From NCBI GenBank assembly GCA_964392615.1, contig CAYMRB010000020.1, positions 1 to 43,007 of the forward strand: a stretch of 43,007 nucleotides of DNA. Reading direction: 5' to 3'. Made by a program: the position numbers and the translations under genes. Below, piece by piece: positions 17,101-23,775 of the stretch (positions are counted from its first letter, which is position 1; each line of letters opens with the position of its first letter). The notes under the pieces are model-generated. The model ran no database searches, was not told the origin of the DNA, and worked only from the letters and a program-made list of their open reading frames with translations. The stretch is from CAYMRB01 sp964392615. Its GTDB lineage: Bacteria; Planctomycetota; UBA8108.

Positions 17101-19218
17101 TCATTTTCCAGTCTCGACCGCAAACACCGACATCCTCAGCAGGGTTGATCCCATCGGAACGAGGACGATCTGCCGGTCACGGTCCTCCAACTCGAGCTTG
17201 TAGGGGATGTCCGGCAGCCGGATGTGTTGGGCGAGCCGCCAGTTCCTCACGAGTCGTGCGCCAGTGACCCGGAGAGCGAGCGGATGGTTACCTACGTCCC
17301 ATGGGTATCCCCCTGGCTCCTTGCGCTCTACTCGGATCGCGTCCCCCTTCAAGTTCTCCGGCAAGGCGAAGTTCCAGGGTGAACGAGGCTCCAGGCAATG
17401 CATGGGAAACTCAGGACTGCACTTGCCCACGCCGGCGTCGTCGGTGACGAGCATCCGCTTGGCTTCGACGGGCAGGGAGAAAAGCAGCGGCCCGTAATGG
17501 ACCGACATTCCTCTCGCACGCCCCTTGCCCGCGGGCCCGGGGTCACCATGAAGACGAACCACGGGCGCGGTGTCGAATGCGAGCTCCAGCACATCGTCCG
17601 TGTGGAAGATCCTTCGCACCCGGAGAAAACAACCGGAATGGCGCCCCCGATGCAACACAGCCCCGTTCAGGCGGAGCGTACAGCCCGTCGCCCACTCTGG
17701 CACCCGCATGGTGAAAGCGAAGTCTTCGGGATCTCCGGATGTCCTGAAGGAGTACCGGATCCGGTTCTCGAAGGGATAGGCAGTCTCCGCGGTGACAGTG
17801 ACAGTCCGCCCCCGGACCGAATCGAACTGCGCAGAGCACGGGCCGTGGAGTGCCGCCACGATTTCGTCGCCCCGCTGCAGCCACATCCGCTTGAGGTAGA
17901 GCGGCATCATCTTGTGCACTGCGCCCGAGCAGCATTCCGTGCCGTGGCCGGGCCGATAGCACAGCCTGGCCAGAGCCTGGTAGCCCCAGCCCTCCTCGTC
18001 CTGGAACGGATTGGAACCGATCGTGGCGACCGGCTGGTTCGGGGAGGAATAGTATTGGTGCGCCCTGAAGTCCTTGGTGATGGCTCCGATGCCGGCGTTG
18101 AACAGCACCTTCTCCATATTGTCGGCGTAGGCGGGTGTGCCCAGGGCCTTCAGCGCCCAGCCGTATGCCCAGATGTTCTCGGGCACGTTGCACAGCTCGT
18201 GGGCCTGCCAAGACGCGTTTCCGGATAGCGACTCGACGCCGCTCGACAATCCGTCCGCCAGCACGTGATCCCGATGCAGAGCCGCTATGGCATGGGCCAC
18301 CGCGTCCCGGTAGACCGGCTTTCCCGTGAACAGGTAGAGGATGGCGGGCAGCTTCAGGAACTCGTGATAGACCACCGCATGGCCGTGCGCTGGCTGCTTC
18401 CTGTCCAACTGGCTGCGCAGCATCCCGAGGCTCTTGCTGTCGTCCGGATGCTCGCCGCAGAAGGTCAGGTAGAGCTTCTCCGCAATCCGCGCGTACTCGG
18501 AGTTTCCCGTTTCTGCGGCCAGACGACAGAGGACTTCGACGCTGAGGACGGTCCGGTCAGCGAAGGTGGTATCGGGAAGCCGTCCAAAACTCTCGTCGCT
18601 GCCGTAGAACGCGCGGTAGTGCCGCTCCATCGCCGCGAGCAGCTTCGGTTTCCTGGTGTTTTCGTATTCCTCCAACACCATTCTCAGGAAGATGGGCATG
18701 ATGGGCGTGTCGACGCCCAACATGGCGGGAACCAGACTGCCGTCGTTCCGCTGCCGTGCGATCACGCTGGCAATGTTCCCCCGCACCTTGCGGAGCAGCT
18801 TCCCGTCGTCGGTCAGGTAGGCGACCCTGAGGGCGCCATCGAGGTAGTAGGCCGTCTGCTCGTATGGCCACCAGTCCGAGCCGTCGGCGGAATACTCGCG
18901 GTTGCGCACGTCCATCTCGTCCGTCCACATTCCGGTGTTGAACGGAAACCCGCTTTGTTCGGGGTGGCCCGTCAACCCGGTCAATTGCCGGTCGAGAAAC
19001 TCTCGGATCCACCCAGCCGGCTCGATCCGTCGGGAGGGCAGATCAGAGTACATATGCTCCAGCCGCTCATCGAAGGGCAGGCCGTCGGGAACGCTCTCCA
19101 GCCGTTCGAGGATGGTGACCTCGCCTGCAACTGGGCCGGCCAGCAACAGTGCGAGTAGCGACGTCGCCAGAGTCAAGACAGCCGGACGCCCCGTTGCAGG
19201 TGAGTCCGCTGTCACCAA
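17101..19218 (-). CDS. GH127-like glycoside hydrolase (DUF1680; beta-L-arabinofuranosidase-type)
   Basis: A secreted protein of about 705 residues with a signal peptide ('LTLATSLLALLLAGPVAGE'). It has the alpha/alpha-barrel features of the DUF1680/GH127 family: 'DDGKLLRKVRGNIASVIARQ', 'GHAVVYHEFLKLPAILYLFTG' and 'NPFQDEEGWGY'. In GH127 the zinc-bound catalytic site uses a Glu-x-Cys and a Cys-Cys pair; here these correspond to Glu341-Leu-Cys343 and Cys429-Cys430 ('TECCSGAVHK'). GH127 and related families remove L-arabinofuranose or similar sugars. The exact substrate is not certain, because 'HELCNVPENIW' differs from the characterised enzymes. There is no ATG: the start is TTG 19218 or, more likely, GTG 19215, without a strong ribosome-binding site. 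A sigma-type promoter (19355-19383) lies about 137 bases upstream. Confidence 0.85.
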   Translation of the reverse strand: MVTADSPATGRPAVLTLATSLLALLLAGPVAGEVTILERLESVPDGLPFDERLEHMYSDLPSRRIEPAGWIREFLDRQLTGLTGHPEQSGFPFNTGMWTDEMDVRNREYSADGSDWWPYEQTAYYLDGALRVAYLTDDGKLLRKVRGNIASVIARQRNDGSLVPAMLGVDTPIMPIFLRMVLEEYENTRKPKLLAAMERHYRAFYGSDESFGRLPDTTFADRTVLSVEVLCRLAAETGNSEYARIAEKLYLTFCGEHPDDSKSLGMLRSQLDRKQPAHGHAVVYHEFLKLPAILYLFTGKPVYRDAVAHAIAALHRDHVLADGLSSGVESLSGNASWQAHELCNVPENIWAYGWALKALGTPAYADNMEKVLFNAGIGAITKDFRAHQYYSSPNQPVATIGSNPFQDEEGWGYQALARLCYRPGHGTECCSGAVHKMMPLYLKRMWLQRGDEIVAALHGPCSAQFDSVRGRTVTVTAETAYPFENRIRYSFRTSGDPEDFAFTMRVPEWATGCTLRLNGAVLHRGRHSGCFLRVRRIFHTDDVLELAFDTAPVVRLHGDPGPAGKGRARGMSVHYGPLLFSLPVEAKRMLVTDDAGVGKCSPEFPMHCLEPRSPWNFALPENLKGDAIRVERKEPGGYPWDVGNHPLALRVTGARLVRNWRLAQHIRLPDIPYKLELEDRDRQIVLVPMGSTLLRMSVFAVETGK

Positions 19219-19354
19219 GAGATCTTCATGGGCTGGGATCAGATAGAAGTGGACAGAGCAGCAGCGAGCACTGCCAGAAACGAGGTCGGATCTCGACGCG
19301 CATCAGCAACTTGCTGATTCCTGTCCTGAACGCGGGCACGGCGGCGCCAACTTG

Positions 19355-19383
19355 CCTTGTCGCGGCGGAACACAATGTGACAC
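19355..19383 (-). promoter_or_regulatory. Predicted ECF-sigma promoter P1 (for the GH127-like gene)
   Basis: On the minus strand GTGTCAC (19383-19377), 15 bases, then GACAAGG (19361-19355). It is extended upstream by AAACC and downstream by CAAGTTG, both nearly shared with P4. It is one of four copies of the same bipartite motif in this locus, each upstream of a gene in the correct direction. Confidence 0.65.
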
Positions 19384-19434
19384 GGTTTCTCGCGTCCATG
19401 CGGGCCTCGCGGACCGAGCGAGGCGATTGCTCGT

Positions 19435-19464
19435 GTGTCACACTGCTCTGCGGTCGCGACAAGG
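19435..19464 (+). promoter_or_regulatory. Predicted ECF-sigma promoter P2 (for the GH29 gene)
   Basis: GTGTCAC (19435-19441), a 16-base spacer, then GACAAGG (19458-19464) on the plus strand, pointing at the fucosidase gene. The -35-like part lies in the palindrome GTGTGTCACAC, as in P3. It is divergent from P1, only about 50 bases away. Transcription would start near 19470. Confidence 0.65.
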
Positions 19465-19523
19465 TACCGATGGCTCCCGTTCGTCCAGACTTCCGAACAA
19501 GGGCAACGCCGGAACAACAAGAA

Positions 19524-20984
19524 ATGCACCCCACGGCCATCGCGACGCTGTTCATCGCCGCCTCACTGGTCTCCGTCTCGGTAGCCGGGGACGAGCCCCC
19601 TCGCAAGACCGTCGCCGGCCAGCACGCCGTCATCGGCAACGCCGGTGAGGCGACCGGTTCACACACCGCGCATCCCGACGCGCAGTGGTTCCCGGACGCC
19701 GGCCTCGGGCTGTTCCTGCACTGGGGAATCTCCAGCGTCGAAGGCAAGAACATCTCCTGGCCCATGATGGCCATGATCCACGACGGCCCGGTCACCGATC
19801 CGGCAGATCAGCAGCGCCGGATCCGCGAGAAGGACTACGGCAGCCTCACTATTGCCCCCGTCGACTACTGGGCCTACGCGGCACGCTTCAACCCCGCGAA
19901 GTACCATCCTGAGGGCTGGCTGCGCACTGCCAAGGAGGCCGGCTTCCGCTACGTGGTGCTCACCGCCAAGCATCACGAGGGGTTCGCCCTGTGGCCGAGC
20001 GCCTACGGCGACTTCAACACGAAGACCTACATGGAAGGCCGCGACCTGGTGAAGGAGTACGTCGCGGCCTGCCGCAAGGTCGGGCTGAAGGTAGGACTCT
20101 ACTACTCCGCGCCGGACTGGTATTTCGACAAGGAGCACATCGACTTCACGTTCTTCAACGCCCGCAAGACCAACCCGTGGATTCCCAAGCTCGACTACCG
20201 CCACGAGCGGGTCGAGAGCATCCCCAAGGCCAGCCCGGAGCACTTCAAGGCCTACGCCGAAATGACCAACGGGCAGATTCGGGAGCTGTTGACACGCTAC
20301 GGCACGATCGATGTACTCTGGTTCGATGGACGGGCGCGGGTCGGCAAGGAGAAGATCATCGGCATCGAGGAGATCCGCACCCTGCAACCCGGCATCGTGA
20401 TCAATCCACGCATGCACAAGGCGGGCGACTTCAAGACGTGGGAGCGCCACCTACCCGACGACATCAACCTGCCAGAGGGTGAGTGGGGCGAGTTCTGCAA
20501 CCCGTGGAACGGCGCCTGGCCGTATGTCGACAAGGACTACATGCACTTCAACCGCTTTCTCGACGACTTCGTCCGGTCGCGCTCGCAGGGGATCAACTAC
20601 CTCGTCAGCATCGGCCCCAAGGGCAACGGCGACCTCGACTACCGCGCCTATGACGAGCTGAAGAAGCTCAAGGACTGGATGGACGTCAACGGCGAGGCCA
20701 CCCATGGCGTGCGGGAGCTCGGTGAGGGAGAGTCCTGCTCGTTCCCGGCCGTCCGGAAGGGAGACGTTCGCTACGTGTTTCTGATGCCGGCGGACAAGCG
20801 CAAGGACCGCCTCCCGCGTCAGGAAACCGTGGTCTTCGTGGGCATCGGCGAACCCGATTCGATCGTGCTTCTCGGTCGGTCAGCAGCCTGCCTGAGGACC
20901 CGGCATGAGGACGGCACCTTGTCGATCGAGGTCCCGGCGGACGCGCTCTCCCGCCATGTCGACGTACTGAGAATCGACCTCTGA
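19524..20984 (+). CDS. GH29 alpha-L-fucosidase, secreted
   Basis: A 486-residue protein starting at ATG 19524 with a signal peptide ('IATLFIAASLVSVSVAGDE'). It is a family 29 fucosidase: 'FPDAGLGLFLHWGISSVEG' near the N-terminus, 'YVVLTAKHHEGFALWPS' (about 143-159), 'GLKVGLYYSAPDWY', and 'TIDVLWFDGRARVG' with the nucleophile Asp268. A C-terminal beta domain follows from about residue 395. Length and order are normal for GH29. It cleaves terminal alpha-L-fucose from oligosaccharides or fucans in the periplasm or outside the cell. An in-frame ATG at 19470 would add 18 residues and would make the mRNA almost leaderless relative to promoter P2, but the signal peptide favours 19524. Confidence 0.92.
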   Translation: MHPTAIATLFIAASLVSVSVAGDEPPRKTVAGQHAVIGNAGEATGSHTAHPDAQWFPDAGLGLFLHWGISSVEGKNISWPMMAMIHDGPVTDPADQQRRIREKDYGSLTIAPVDYWAYAARFNPAKYHPEGWLRTAKEAGFRYVVLTAKHHEGFALWPSAYGDFNTKTYMEGRDLVKEYVAACRKVGLKVGLYYSAPDWYFDKEHIDFTFFNARKTNPWIPKLDYRHERVESIPKASPEHFKAYAEMTNGQIRELLTRYGTIDVLWFDGRARVGKEKIIGIEEIRTLQPGIVINPRMHKAGDFKTWERHLPDDINLPEGEWGEFCNPWNGAWPYVDKDYMHFNRFLDDFVRSRSQGINYLVSIGPKGNGDLDYRAYDELKKLKDWMDVNGEATHGVRELGEGESCSFPAVRKGDVRYVFLMPADKRKDRLPRQETVVFVGIGEPDSIVLLGRSAACLRTRHEDGTLSIEVPADALSRHVDVLRIDL

Positions 20985-20995
20985 GCCTCCCCGTG

Positions 20996-21012
20996 GCCCG
21001 CGTCTTCAACGC
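20996..21012 (+). terminator. Short hairpin just after the GH29 stop codon
   Basis: CCGCGT-CTTCA-ACGCGG, a perfect 6-bp stem with a 5-base loop, starts 12 bases after the fucosidase stop and lies between two convergent genes. No T-run follows, so this is only a weak terminator candidate. Confidence 0.25.
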
Positions 21013-21212
21013 GGCGGCACTCCGAATCCCGCGTCGACAACGCGACCACACGAGCTGCCCCCCATCGACCGACGATCCGTCGCATCGAGCCGGTGCCGTC
21101 CGGGTCGTACACCGATCATTGGTAGCTCGACCCTCTGACGCCCCGCCGGCCCCTCTCATCTCGACGCGACCAGCTATGCGCAGCTCTGAGGACTCGGCCG
21201 AACGCTGCTGCG

Positions 21213-22922
21213 TCATGACCTCCCTGCGGCATGGAGAAGGCGGACCTCTGCGTCCGTCAGGGCCTCTCCGAACACGATCAGCTCGTCGAGCCGGCCATTG
21301 AGATTGCGGATCTTCACCTTGTGTCGATCCGTCGGTCGCCCCCAGTTCCCTATCGCCGCGCTCCCGATCGTCAAGAGAGCGCCATTGGACTCTCCGAGGG
21401 ATTCCCAACCAGCAAGTGATCCATCCACATAGTGGCGAACGTCTGACGACTCGGTGTCGACAACCGTCACGACGTGGACCCATCGCCCCAGCTGGGTCAT
21501 GTCGAAAACAGTGTCGCTGCGGAAGGTGAGCGTGGCGGATCCCGGGCGTCGAAGACCCAGCAGAATGCAACCCAGGCGGTGGATCTGCCAGTGGGGTCGA
21601 TGGTCCTCGAAGCCGTCGGTCAGCAGCAGCGAGTTGAACTCCCGATCCAGCGCATCCAGACGCAGCCATGCGGCATACGTCAGCGATTCATACTCGCCGG
21701 GGATATCGATCCGCACGCGGTCGCCGGGACGCTTGAAGTCCAGCGAGGACTTCTCCGGCCAGCGTCCTTCGGACCACTCGCAGCCGACGATGGCTCCATG
21801 GAGCACTTCGCCGCGACCCGAATAGCCGATCAGAGTCCGATCGAATGCAGGATCGTGCTCGAACGGAAAGAAGGCGACCACCCGAGGATCACGCTTCATC
21901 CGCTCGCGGAACTCCTGCCAACGCCGAAGCTGGTGGCGGTCTTCGGCCGTGGTCCGCTCCCCGAGACGATCCGACGAGATGAAATCTGCGTCGCGAGTCG
22001 CGATGGCCGTGGACTGCCCCCCGACGCCAACGGCGACGGCCTCACCGGCGGTCAACTCGCGCGCCGTCGCGCTGTCCCGGTTCGTGGCGGCGTCGAAGAG
22101 CTCTACCGTGCCGTCGAAGACATGCACCGACGTGGCACCGCGCTGCGTCACTTCCACGCCGAACTCGGTGCCTCGATCGACGACCTCCACGGCCGGTGCA
22201 CGAACGGCGAATCCCCTGGCGACCTCCGGCACGCGGACTCGCAGCTTGCCGTTGCGACAGATGATCAGCGATTCGTCGACCAGCTCGATCGACGCTGGCC
22301 CCTCGGCGATGACCGTCACGCCGCCGTAGAACTCCAGCTGGAGGATTCCCGACTCCCATGCCAGCGTTCCTCGAGGCAGCGTTGCGCCAGGCTGCCATCT
22401 CGTCGGATCCGCACCCTGCATGCCGACCGCACGAGTCAGGACTGCGACACCGTTGTCCAGCGGCTCCTCCGAACCGTCGGAACCTCGCCCGGGTACGCTT
22501 CCGGTCCGCGGATCGACGTCACCCGTAGGACGATCGCCGGCCTGCGACACGAACAGGATGATGGCCAACGCCGCTGCGATGCCTGCCGCCAGCCAGCCGA
22601 AGCTCCGTAGCCTCGACGCGCGCGTATCGGTCGCCGCCGCCCCTGCCTTGCTGTGCTGGGCCGAGGCCACCACGCGTTCGACGAAGTCGTTGGACCCGTC
22701 GACCGTTCGTACGCGCAGCGTCAGCGCATCGAGGAAGCGCTGGTCGTCGCGCAGCTCGTCCTCGTACTGCGACAGTCGGTCGCTCAAACTCAGATGCTCG
22801 CGGAGCATCTGCAGCTTCTCCGGATCCTCGGCGACGATGGCGACCAATTCGTCGATCTGCTCGTCAGCGAGATCATCGTCGAGCAGCATGCTGACCAGTT
22901 CGTCGAAACGACTCATCGTCAT
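21213..22922 (-). CDS. Anti-sigma factor: membrane FecR protein with LamG domain
   Basis: A 569-residue single-pass membrane protein. Residues 1-95 are cytoplasmic, acidic and helical ('DELVSMLLDDDLADEQIDEL') and should bind the sigma factor. One membrane segment is at about 108-127 ('FGWLAAGIAAALAIILFV'). Residues about 160-310 form a FecR-like beta domain ('LPRGTLAWESGILQLEFYGG', 'VVDRGTEFGVEV', 'VHVFDGTVELFD'). Residues about 345-565 form a LamG/concanavalin-like domain ('YAAWLRLDALDREFNSLLL', 'GRWVHVVTVVDTE', 'GRLDELIVFGEALTDAEVR'). It starts two bases after the sigma stop codon (TAG-CC-ATG), so the pair is translationally coupled. The LamG domain is a plausible periplasmic sensor of a glycan or breakdown product, which would release the sigma factor; this role is inferred from architecture. 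Confidence 0.85.
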   Translation of the reverse strand: MTMSRFDELVSMLLDDDLADEQIDELVAIVAEDPEKLQMLREHLSLSDRLSQYEDELRDDQRFLDALTLRVRTVDGSNDFVERVVASAQHSKAGAAATDTRASRLRSFGWLAAGIAAALAIILFVSQAGDRPTGDVDPRTGSVPGRGSDGSEEPLDNGVAVLTRAVGMQGADPTRWQPGATLPRGTLAWESGILQLEFYGGVTVIAEGPASIELVDESLIICRNGKLRVRVPEVARGFAVRAPAVEVVDRGTEFGVEVTQRGATSVHVFDGTVELFDAATNRDSATARELTAGEAVAVGVGGQSTAIATRDADFISSDRLGERTTAEDRHQLRRWQEFRERMKRDPRVVAFFPFEHDPAFDRTLIGYSGRGEVLHGAIVGCEWSEGRWPEKSSLDFKRPGDRVRIDIPGEYESLTYAAWLRLDALDREFNSLLLTDGFEDHRPHWQIHRLGCILLGLRRPGSATLTFRSDTVFDMTQLGRWVHVVTVVDTESSDVRHYVDGSLAGWESLGESNGALLTIGSAAIGNWGRPTDRHKVKIRNLNGRLDELIVFGEALTDAEVRLLHAAGRS

Positions 22923-22924
22923 GG

Positions 22925-23455
22925 CTAGCTCTCCGCCACCTGAAGCTCAATACAGCGCTTGAGCTGCTGCCGGATGCGCGTCAGAGCTTGCCGCACGGCA
23001 GCAGCCGTCATGCCCATGTGATCCGCGAGGTCAGGCGCCCTCCAGCCATCGCCGTATCGACCTGCCACCAGTCGGCGACTCTTGGACGGTAGCTGCTCCA
23101 CGCAGTTGCGCAGCATTGGAATCAGTGGCTGGTCCCAATCGGCGGGTTCTTCCGGACTGGAAGCGTTCAGCAGAAGCTCCGTCAGGCCACGATGCAGTAT
23201 CCGCTGCCGACGGGCGTGCTTGCGGACCTCGTTGCGGACGAGATTCCTGGCTATCCCCCGCAACCACTTGCCCAGATCTCTCTGGCGATCAAACGAGTCC
23301 ATCTCGCGCAGCGCCACGAGAAAGGCCTCCTGAGCGATATCGTCGACCCAATCGGGATCGACACCCAGCGTGCGCACGAAGGCCCTCAGCTGCGAGTGCT
23401 GCTCCGCAACGAGGCTCGAGAACGCATGGTCAACGGCTGATTTCGCGTCACTCAT
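22925..23455 (-). CDS. ECF RNA polymerase sigma factor (FecR-associated type)
   Basis: A 176-residue ECF sigma factor. ATG 23455 is preferred over an upstream GTG at 23470 because AAGGGGG lies directly before it. Sigma region 2 covers about residues 12-85 ('PDWVDDIAQEAFLVALREM', 'LGKWLRGIARNLVRNEVRK'). Region 4 covers about 118-168 ('LPSKSRRLVAGRYGDGW', 'DLADHMGMTAAAVRQALTRI'). Both are complete, unlike in the other sigma gene of this window. It is the first gene of a two-gene operon with its anti-sigma factor. A motif shared with the enzyme genes (P3) lies just upstream and would place the transcription start about 16 bases before the ATG, suggesting that it drives its own expression together with the locus. 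Confidence 0.92.
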   Translation of the reverse strand: MSDAKSAVDHAFSSLVAEQHSQLRAFVRTLGVDPDWVDDIAQEAFLVALREMDSFDRQRDLGKWLRGIARNLVRNEVRKHARRQRILHRGLTELLLNASSPEEPADWDQPLIPMLRNCVEQLPSKSRRLVAGRYGDGWRAPDLADHMGMTAAAVRQALTRIRQQLKRCIELQVAES

Positions 23456-23477
23456 GGACACCCCCTTCACACGAGAA

Positions 23478-23507
23478 CATTGTCACGACTGCAGGATAGT
23501 GTGACAC
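23478..23507 (-). promoter_or_regulatory. Predicted ECF-sigma promoter P3 (autoregulation of sigma operon)
   Basis: On the minus strand GTGTCAC (23507-23501), a 16-base spacer, then GACAATG (23484-23478). The -35-like part is within GTGTGTCACAC, as in P2. The expected start of transcription is about 23471, leaving a 16-base leader that contains the ribosome-binding site of the sigma gene. Confidence 0.65.
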
Positions 23508-23543
23508 ACAAGCACTCACTTTCCTGATCCCTGTCGAAAAACC

Positions 23544-23572
23544 GTGTCACGTTCCGCACCACCGCGACAAAG
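23544..23572 (+). promoter_or_regulatory. Predicted ECF-sigma promoter P4 (for the GH95 operon)
   Basis: GTGTCAC (23544-23550), a 15-base spacer, then GACAAAG (23566-23572) on the plus strand. The flanks AAAACC upstream and CTAGTTG downstream match those of P1. It would start transcription near 23579, about 26 bases before a small ORF that is coupled to the GH95 gene, and could drive the tightly spaced genes down to about 38.8 kb. Confidence 0.65.
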
Positions 23573-23604
23573 CTAGTTGAATCCAGCGATCGAGAAGGCC
23601 GCGT

Positions 23605-23775
23605 ATGCAGCAGCATTCGAAACTCGGGCGGGGTTTTCCGCCAGTCCGCTCCCCGACGCTTCTCAACGCGCTCGCCGCTCTCGTGGCCGTCCTCTCCGCC
23701 ACCACGGCCTCCCCGGGTGAACCGGCGGGCAGCTGCTACGAGTCGGTTCTGTCTTGCGAAAGGGCCTCACCTTGA
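23605..23775 (+). CDS. Small secreted ORF (56 residues) in the leader of the GH95 operon
   Basis: ATG 23605 has AGAAGG about seven bases upstream. The 56-residue product begins with a basic end and a hydrophobic core typical of a signal peptide ('LLNALAALVAVLSATTAS'), followed by only about 20 residues with two cysteines ('GSCYESVLSCERASP'). Its TGA stop (23773-23775) overlaps the ATG of the GH95 gene in the sequence TGATG, so translation of the two is probably coupled. It sits directly downstream of promoter P4. I do not recognise the protein. It could be a real small exported peptide, a leader that sets GH95 translation, or the stump of a secreted protein whose rest was lost. Confidence 0.55.
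   Translation: MQQHSKLGRGFPPVRSPTLLNALAALVAVLSATTASPGEPAGSCYESVLSCERASP

Larger units (their letters stand above)
19219..19523. other. Divergent control region between GH127-like and GH29 genes
   Basis: These 305 bases contain no gene but hold the two divergent promoters P1 and P2 described separately. The stretch between P1 and the GH127-like start (about 130 bases) would be an untranslated leader; I see no obvious riboswitch or hairpin in it. An ATG at 19470, in frame with GH29, coincides with the predicted P2 transcription start. Confidence 0.45.
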
